64,000 nt of DNA, taken from the NCBI GenBank assembly GCA_003116975.1, contig BGKB01000120.1:62001-126000 (forward strand). The letters are read 5' to 3'. Below the pieces are notes generated by a model. That model did no database searches and had not been told where the DNA came from. It saw only the letters and a list, made by a program, of their open reading frames with translations. Origin of the DNA: Aurantiochytrium sp. KH105 (lineage: Eukaryota; Sar; Bigyra; Thraustochytrida; Thraustochytriidae). Positions 47,279-56,200 of the stretch are shown here, piece after piece. The position numbers and the translations under genes were made by a program. The first letter of the stretch is position 1, and the number at the start of each line of letters is the position of its first letter.

Positions 47279-50200
47279 TTAGGTAGCAATGAGACCGTGG
47301 GTTCGCGTCTTGGCGAGGAGATCGTTTACTTGCGTCATGGCTTCGTTGAGCCAGTCTCGCAGATTCTGACACTCATCGCGAAGGGCTTCGACCTCTGCTT
47401 GTGTCGGTGTTGCAGAGAACGTCAACGAACTGATCGTTGTTGCGCCAGGATCATAGGTTGTGGAGATATCCGCCACAGCAGCCTGTTGAGAACCAATCAC
47501 TTGATTTCCGCCCACACTGAGGGTGGCAACATTGGAAATGGCCTGGCCCGTGAAAATTACGTCCTCCACAGCGACCGTGCCAGAAGTTGAAGCAATTGTT
47601 AGAGAAGTCGCGCCGGAATGAGTGATCGCGGCAACTGCCTTGCTGAGAGTCACATCATCGCTCGTCGCCAGCGTTGTTAGGCCAGAGATGGCACCGCTGT
47701 TCATCGTTACGCCATTGACAATAACATCCGATCCGGACGAAATCGTGAGCGACGTAGCGCCGCTGTGGGTGATTGATGCGGCTGCCTTGCTGAGGGTGAG
47801 GTCATCCGTCATCGCGAGGGTTGACACAGCCGAAAGCGCATTCCCGTTGAAGAGAGCACCCTCGACGTTTACGTTGCCACCAGAGCTAATAGACAAGTCC
47901 TGTCCAACTCCGCCAGAATGAGTAATAGTCTGCGCGCTTGAAGATCCCAAGACAATGTTGCCCGCGCTATTTGTAAGATCGCCACTCATCCCCAGTGTTG
48001 TGATGGCAGAAACAGCCTGGCTAGCAATGGTGACTGAGTCAACCACGACGCCACCTCCTGAAGAGATTTGCAGCTCACTTGCATGTGCGTGAGAGATGGC
48101 CTGAACCGCACTTGCACTCAGCACAATATCACCGCCCGAGTTGGTCAAGTCGCCACTCATCCCTAGCGTTGTGACCGCAGAGACAGCCTGACTTGCAATG
48201 GTGACCGAGTCGACCACAACACCACCACCCGAGGAGATTTGTAGCTCACTCGCATGCGCGTGAGAGATAGCTTGAACCGCGCTGGCACTCAGCACAATAT
48301 CACCACCCGAGTTGGTCAAGTCGCCACTCATCCCTAACGTTGTGATGGCGGAGACAGCCTGACTTGCAATAGTGACCGAATCGACCACAACACCACCACC
48401 CGAGGAGATTTGTAGCTCACTCGCATGTGCGTGAGAGATGGTTTGGACCGCACTCGCACTCAGCACAACATTGCCGCCCGAGTTAGTCAAGTCGCCACTC
48501 ATTCCCAGCGTTGTGACCGCAGAGACAGCCTGGCTCGCAATAGTGACCGAATCAACCACAACGCCACCACCCGATGAGATTTGTAGCTCACTCGCATGCG
48601 CGTGAGAGATAGCTTGAACCGCGCTGGCACTCAGCACAATATCACCACCCGAGTTGGTCAAGTCGCCACTCATCCCTAACGTTGTGATGGCGGAGACAGC
48701 CTGACTTGCAATAGTGACCGAATCGACCACAACACCACCACCCGAGGAGATTTGTAGCTCACTCGCATGCGCGTGAGAGATGGCTTGAACTGCACTGGCA
48801 CTTAGAACAATGTCACCACCCGAGTTGGTCAAGTCGCTCGTCATGCCTAAAGTTGACACTGCAGCAACAGCATTTGTGTTGAAGAGTACGCCCTCCACGT
48901 TAACGTTGCCGCTCGAGCTGATGCTGAGATCTTGGGCCGCACCACCACTATGGGTGATGGCTTGTGCACTCGTCGAAGTGAGCAGAATATCGCCAACAGA
49001 GTTCGTCAGGTCTCCAGTCATCGTCACATCGGTGACGGCGGAGAGCGCCTGCGAGCTCATTGTCACGCCCTCGACGATGACAGGACCATTTGTTGAGATA
49101 ATCGTGAGCGAGGTGGCTCCAGAATGGGTAATTGTCGCTGCAGCGGCGCTCAACGTCAAGTCACCAGTCATGGCCAGGGTCGACACTGCCGACATGGCGT
49201 TTCCGTTGAAGAGAACACCCTGGATGTCAACGTTGCCGCCGGAGCTGATGCTCAGATCTGCAGCTGCAGCGCCAGTATGCGTGATTGCCTGTGCAGCACT
49301 CGATGTAAGCAGAATATCGCCAGCAGAGTTCGTGAGGTCACCTGACATGGTCACCGCATTAGTGTTGAAGAGCACACCCTCAACATTGACATTGCCACCT
49401 GAGCTGATGCTCAGGTCTGCAGCTGCAGCGCCAGTATGCGTGATTGCCTGTGCAGCACTCGATGTAAGCAGAATATCACCAGCAGAGTTCGTGAGGTCAC
49501 CTGACATGGTCACCGCATTAGTGTTGAAGAGCACACCCTCGACATTGACATTGCCACCTGAGCTGATGCTCAGGTCTGCAGCTGCAGCGCCAGTATGCGT
49601 GATTGCCTGTGCAGCACTCGATGTAAGCAGAATATCACCAGCAGAGTTCGTGAGGTCACCTGACATGGTCACCGCATTAGTGTTGAAGAGCACACCCTCG
49701 ACATTGACATTGCCGTCCGAGCCGATGCTGAGATCTTGGGCCGCACCACCACTATGGGTGATGGCTTGTGCACTCGTCGAAGTGAGCAGAATATCGCCAA
49801 CAGAGCTCGTCAGGTCTCCAGTCATCGTCACATCGGTGACGGCGGAGAGCGCCTGCGAGCTCATTGTCACGCCCTCGACGATGACAGGACCATTTGTTGA
49901 GATAATCGTGAGCGAGGTTGCTCCAGAATGGGTAATCGTTGCTGCAGCGGCGCTCAACGTCAAGTCACCAGTCATGGCCAGGGTCGACACTGCCGACATG
50001 GCGTTTCCGTTGAAGAGAACACCCTGGATGTCAACGTTGCCGCCGGAGCTGATGCTCAGATCTGCAGCTGCAGCGCCAGTATGCGTAATTGCCTGTGCAG
50101 CACTCGATGTAAGCAGAATATCGCCAGCAGAGTTCGTGAGGTCACCTGACATGGTCACCGCATCCGTATTGAACAGCACGCCCTCAATATCCACGTTGCC

Positions 50201-53200
50201 ACCCGAGCTGATACTCAGATCCGCACCCCCTGCACCTGTGTGGGAAATCGATTGGGCCGATCCCGATGTAAGCAAGATATCACCAACGGAGTTCGTCAGA
50301 TCGCCAGTCATCGTCACATCGGTGACGGCGGAGAGCGCCTGCGAGCTCATTGTCACGCCCTCGACGATGACAGGACCATTTGTTGAGATAATCGTGAGCG
50401 AGGTGGCTCCAGAATGGGTAATTGTCGCTGCAGCGGCGCTCAACGTCAAGTCACCAGTCATGGCCAGGGTCGACACTGCCGACATGGCGTTTCCGTTGAA
50501 GAGAACACCCTGGATGTCAACGTTGCCGCCGGAGCTGATGCTCAGATCTGCAGCTGCAGCGCCAGTATGCGTGATTGCCTGTGCAGCACTCGATATAAGN
50601 NNNNNNNNNNNNNNNNNNNNNNNNNNNNNNNNNNNNNNNNNNNNNNNNNNNNNNNNNNNNNNNNNNNNNNNNNNNNNNNNNNNNNNNNNNNNNNNNNNNN
50701 NNNNNNNNNNNNNNNNNNNNNNNNNNNNNNNNNNNNNNNNNNNNNNNNNNNNNNNNNNNNNNNNNNNNNNNNNNNNNNNNNNNNNNNNNNNNNNNNNNNN
50801 NNNNNNNNNNNNNNNNNNNNNNNNNNNNNNNNNNNNNNNNNNNNNNNNNNNNNNNNNNNNNNNNNNNNNNNNNNNNNNNNNNNNNNNNNNNNNNNNNNNN
50901 NNNNNNNNNNNNNNNNNNNNNNNNNNNNNNNNNNNNNNNNNNNNNNNNNNNNNNNNNNNNNNNNNNNNNNNNNNNNNNNNNNNNNNNNNNNNNNNNNNNN
51001 NNNNNNNNNNNNNNNNNNNNNNNNNNNNNNNNNNNNNNNNNNNNNNNNNNNNNNNNNNNNNNNNNNNNNNNNNNNNNNNNNNNNNNNNNNNNNNNNNNNN
51101 NNNNNNNNNNNNNNNNNNNNNNNNNNNNNNNNNNNNNNNNNNNNNNNNNNNNNNNNNNNNNNNNNNNNNNNNNNNNNNNNNNNNNNNNNNNNNNNNNNNN
51201 NNNNNNNNNNNNATGCTGAGATCTTGGGCCGCACCACCACTATGGGTGATGGCTTGTGCACTCGTCGAAGTGAGCAGAATATCGCCAACAGAGTTCGTCA
51301 GGTCTCCAGTCATCGTCACATCGGTGACGGCGGAGAGCGCCTGCGAGCTCATTGTCACGCCCTCGACGATGACAGGACCATTTGTTGAGATAATCGTGAG
51401 CGAGGTGGCTCCAGAATGGGTAATCGTCGCTGCAGCGGCGCTCAACGTCAAGTCACCAGTCATGGCCAGGGTCGACACTGCCGACATGGCGTTTCCGTTG
51501 AAGAGAACACCCTGGATGTCAACGTTGCCGCCGGAGCTGATGCTCAGATCTGCAGCTGCAGCGCCAGTATGCGTTATTGCTTGCGCAGCACTCGATGTAA
51601 GCAGGATGTCGCCTGCGGAGTTCGTGAGCGCACCTGACATGGACACCGCATTAGTGTTGAAGAGCACACCCTCAACATTGACATTGCCACCTGAGCTAAT
51701 GCTTAGGTCTGCAGCTGCAGCGCCAGTATGCGTGATTGCTTGTGCAGCACTCGATGTAAGCAGAATATCGCCAGCAGAGTTCGTGAGGTCACCTGACATG
51801 GTCACCGCATTAGTGTTGAAGAGCACACCCTCGACATTGACATTGCCACCTGAGCTGATGCTCAGATCTGCAGCTGCAGCGCCAGTATGCGTGATTGCCT
51901 GTGCAGCACTTGATGTAAGCAGAATATCGCCAGCAGAGTTCGTGAGGTCACCTGACATGGTCACCGCATCCGTATTGAAAAGCACACCCTCAATATCCAC
52001 ATTGCCATTCGAGCTAATGCTGAGATCTTGGGCCGCACCACCACTATGGGTGATGGCTTGTGCACTCGTCGAAGTGAGCAGAATATCGCCAACAGAGCTC
52101 GTCAGGTCTCCAGTCATCGTCACATCGGTGACGGCGGAGAGCGCCTGCGAGCTCATTGTCACGCCCTCGACGATGACAGGACCATTTGTTGAGATAATCG
52201 TGAGCGAGGTGGCTCCAGAATGGGTAATCGTCGCTGCAGCGGCGCTCAACGTCAAGTCACCAGTCATGGCCAGGGTCGACACTGCCGACATGGCGTTTCC
52301 GTTGAAGAGAACACCCTGGATGTCAACGTTGCCGCCGGAGCTGATGCTCAGATCTGCAGCTGCAGCGCCAGTATGCGTGATTGCTTGCGCAACACTCGAT
52401 GTAAGCAGAATATCGCCAGCAGAGTTCGTGAGGTCACCTGACATGGTCACCGCATTAGTGTTGAAGAGCACACCCTCAACATTGACATTGCCACCTGAGC
52501 TAATGCTTAGGTCTGCAGCTGCAGCGCCAGTATGCGTGATTGCTTGTGCAGCACTCGATGTAAGCAGAATATCGCCAGCAGAGTTCGTGAGGTCGCCTGA
52601 CATGGTCACCGCATCCGTATTGAAAAGCACGCCCTCAATATCCACGTTGCCACCCGAGCTGATACTCAGGTCCGCACCCCCTGCACCTGTGTGGGAAATC
52701 GATTGGGCCGATCCCGATGTCAGCAAGATATCACCAACGGAGTTTGTCAGATCGCCAGTCATGGTTATATCGGTGACGTCTGAGAGTGCCTGCGAGCTCA
52801 TTGTCACGCCCTCGACGACAACGGGACCACTTGACGAGATGATCGTGAGCGATGTGGCTCCAGAGTGGGTAATTGTCGCTGCAGCGGCACTCAACGTCAA
52901 GTCACCAGTCATGGCCAGGGTCGACACTTCCGACATGGCGTTCGTATTAAAGAGTACGCCCTCAACGTTGACATTGCCGTTCGAGCCGATGCTAAGGTCT
53001 TGGCCGGCGCCGCCAGTATGCGTAATGGCTTGCGCGCTAGTCGATGAAAGCAGAATGTTGCCTGCGGAGTTCGTGAGCGCGCCTGACATGGTCACCGCGT
53101 TCGTATTGAAACGTACGCCCTCCACATCGACGTTGCCGTCCGAGCTAATACTGAGATCCTGGCCAGCGCCACCAGAGTGAGTGATTGCCTGTGCACTTGA

Positions 53201-56200
53201 TGATGACAGGAGAAGATCCCCTCCGGTATTTGTGAATGTGCCCGACATGGTGAGGTCAGCAACGGAATCTAGAGCCTGAGAGGTCATGGTCACACCCTCA
53301 ATAATGACTTCTCCGGTTTGTGATGTGATGGTGAGCGAAGTTGCTCCGGAGTGAATAATTGATGCAGTGTCAGCACTCATTGTCAAATCGTTGGTCATGG
53401 CAAGCGTGGACACTTCGCTCACTGCGTTGGTATTGAAGCGGACGCTTTCCACATCTACGTTGCCTCCCGAGCTGATAAATAAATCTTGCCCTGCACTTCC
53501 TGAATGCGTAATCGACTGAGCGTTCGAAGACTGCAAAAGGATATCACCGGCCGTATTACTGAGATCGCCCGACATTCCCAAAGAAGTCACTGCAGACACT
53601 GCTTGATCGTTGATCGTGACGGCATCCACGACGACTCCACCTCCTGACGAGATCTGCAGCTCACTCGTGTCCGCGTGGGTGATTTGCTGGGCGGCAGTAT
53701 TGGAAAGGACAATGTTGCCCCCAGAGTTGGTCAAATGTCCGCTCATGTCAAGCGTCGTGACTGCAGAGACTGCCTGATCACTGATGGTGACGTCGTCGAC
53801 GACTACACCGCCTCCTGAAGAGATCTGCAGCTCACTCGTATCCGCGTGAGTGATTTGCTGGACGGCAGTATCGGAAAGAATAATGTCTCCGCCAGAATTG
53901 GTCAGATCACCACTCATGTCCAGTGTCGTCACTGCAGAGACCGCTTGGTCGTTAATGGTGACAGCATCCACGACGACGCCGCCTCCTGACGAGATCTGCA
54001 GCTCACTCGTGTGCGCGTGAGTGATTTGCTGGACGGCAGTATCGGAAAAAATAATGTCTCCGCCAGAATTGGTCAGATCACCACTCATGTCAAGGGTCGT
54101 CACTGCAGACACTGCTTGATCGCTGATCGTGACGTCATCGACGACGACGCCGCCCCCTGACGAGATCTGCAGCTCACTCGTGTCCACGTGAGTGATTTGT
54201 TGGACGGCAGTATTGGAAAGGACAATGTTGCCCCCAGAGTTGGTCAAATGTCCGCTCATGTCAAGCGTCGTGACTGCAGAGACTGCCTGATCACTGATGG
54301 TGACGTCGTCGACGACTACACCGCCTCCTGAAGAGATCTGCAGCTCACTCGTATCCGCGTGAGTGATTTGCTGGACGGCAGTATCGGAAAGAATAATGTC
54401 TCCGCCAGAATTGGTCAGATCACCACTCATGTCCAGCGTCGTCACTGCAGAGACCGCCTGGTCGTTAATGGTGACAGCATCCACGACGACGCCGCCTCCT
54501 GACGAGATCTGCAGCTCACTCGTGTGCGCGTGAGTGATTTGCTGGACGGCAGTATCGGAAAGAATAATGTCTCCGCCAGAATTGGTCAGGTCACCACTCA
54601 TGTCAAGGGTCGTCACTGCAGACACTGCTTGATCGCTGATCGTGACGTCATCGACGACGACGCCGCCCCCTGACGAGATCTGCAGCTCACTCGTGTCCGC
54701 GTGAGTGATTTGTTGGACGGCAGTATTGGAAAGGACAATGTTGCCCCCAGAGTTGGTCAAATGTCCGCTCATGTCAAGGGTCGTCACTGCAGATACTGCT
54801 TGATCGCTGATTGTGACGTCATCGACGACGACGCCGCCCCCTGACGAGATCTGCAGCTCACTCGTGTCCGCGTGAGTGATTTGCTGGACGGCAGTATCGG
54901 AAAGAATAATGTCTCCGCCAGAATTGGTCAGGTCACCACTCATGTCAAGGGTTGTCACTGCGGAGACTGCTTGGTCGTTAATGGTAACAGCATCAACAAC
55001 AACGCCGCCTCCTGACGAGATCTGCAGCTCGCTCGCTTCAACGTGAGTAATTTGCTGGACCCCAGTGCTGGAAAGGACAATGTTGCCCCCAGAGTTGGTC
55101 AAATGTCCGCTCATGTCAAGCGTCGTGACTGCAGAGACTGCCTGATCACTGATGGTGACGTCGTCGACGACTACACCACCTCCTGAAGAAATCTGCAGCT
55201 CACTCGTGTGTGCGTGTGTGATTTGCTGGACGGCAGTATCGGAAAGAATAATGTCTCCGCCAGAATTGGTCAGGTCATCACTCATGTCAAGCGTCGTCAC
55301 CGCGGAGACTGCTTGATTATTGATGGTGACGGCATCGACGACTACACCGCCCCCTGAAGAAATTTGCAGCTCACTCGCGTCTGCATGGTCGATTACTTGC
55401 ACGCCGCTTCGCGTGAGCAAGACGTCACCAGTACTCAAGGTGAGGTCACCTGTGCCGTCAAGCTGAAGAAACACCGTGGATGACGCTGACGGCACAGCCG
55501 AGTTAACAACATCAGTAGCGGCAACGACTGCAATGGTCCATGTCGCGCCCGTGACAAATCCCGAAGTAGCAGAAAAGGTAATGTAGACCCCCTCGGCAAG
55601 CAAAGCTGGCGAGTCGTGCAGCGCGACACCCGTTGTGGCGGGGTCTGCATCTTTGTACCACTGGTAGGTGTTTGCTGCCGTGACCTCGACCGTGAACGTT
55701 GCGTCAGCAACTCCAGAGTAGGTTCCGCTCGAAGTGATTGTCTTGCCAGGTACATGAGTTTCTCCGACACCAGCTGTGATGAGATTAAAGGCGGCATTGG
55801 AGGCCCGCGCGGCCTTGACGTCCAAGACGGTGTCGGCGAAAGACGTACTTTCAGCCAGCGCGGAGATGGCGGTCGAGCTTGCACCGTCCTGCTTGATGAC
55901 GCCACCGCCAGTCTCCACAATTAGACCGTCCTTGACATTGGCGCCGCCTGTGATGTCTGCGCCTCCGGCGACGACAGTGAGCCCACCGGCGGTGACTTCG
56001 ACGCCGCCGGCGTTGACCAGGATGCCGCCTGCGTCAACGTAGATTCCATTGTTTTCGACGGTGAGAAGGTCACCAAAGAAGGACTTTTGCGCGACTGCAA
56101 GTCCCCCTTGAATCATCACCGCCGCCGCAGTTGACGAGGTGGCGTCAGTGAGATCAGTCGCGGTAATCGTGCCACCTAGGTAAGAGTCAAGAGCAACGCT

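Noticed and set aside
48810-53180. Plus-strand open frame of 1456 codons opposite the giant repeat gene
   Set aside because: It is an antisense shadow: the repeats lack stop codons in that frame, so it stays open. It has no signal, domain or ATG-supported start, and its composition is a mirror of the repeats.
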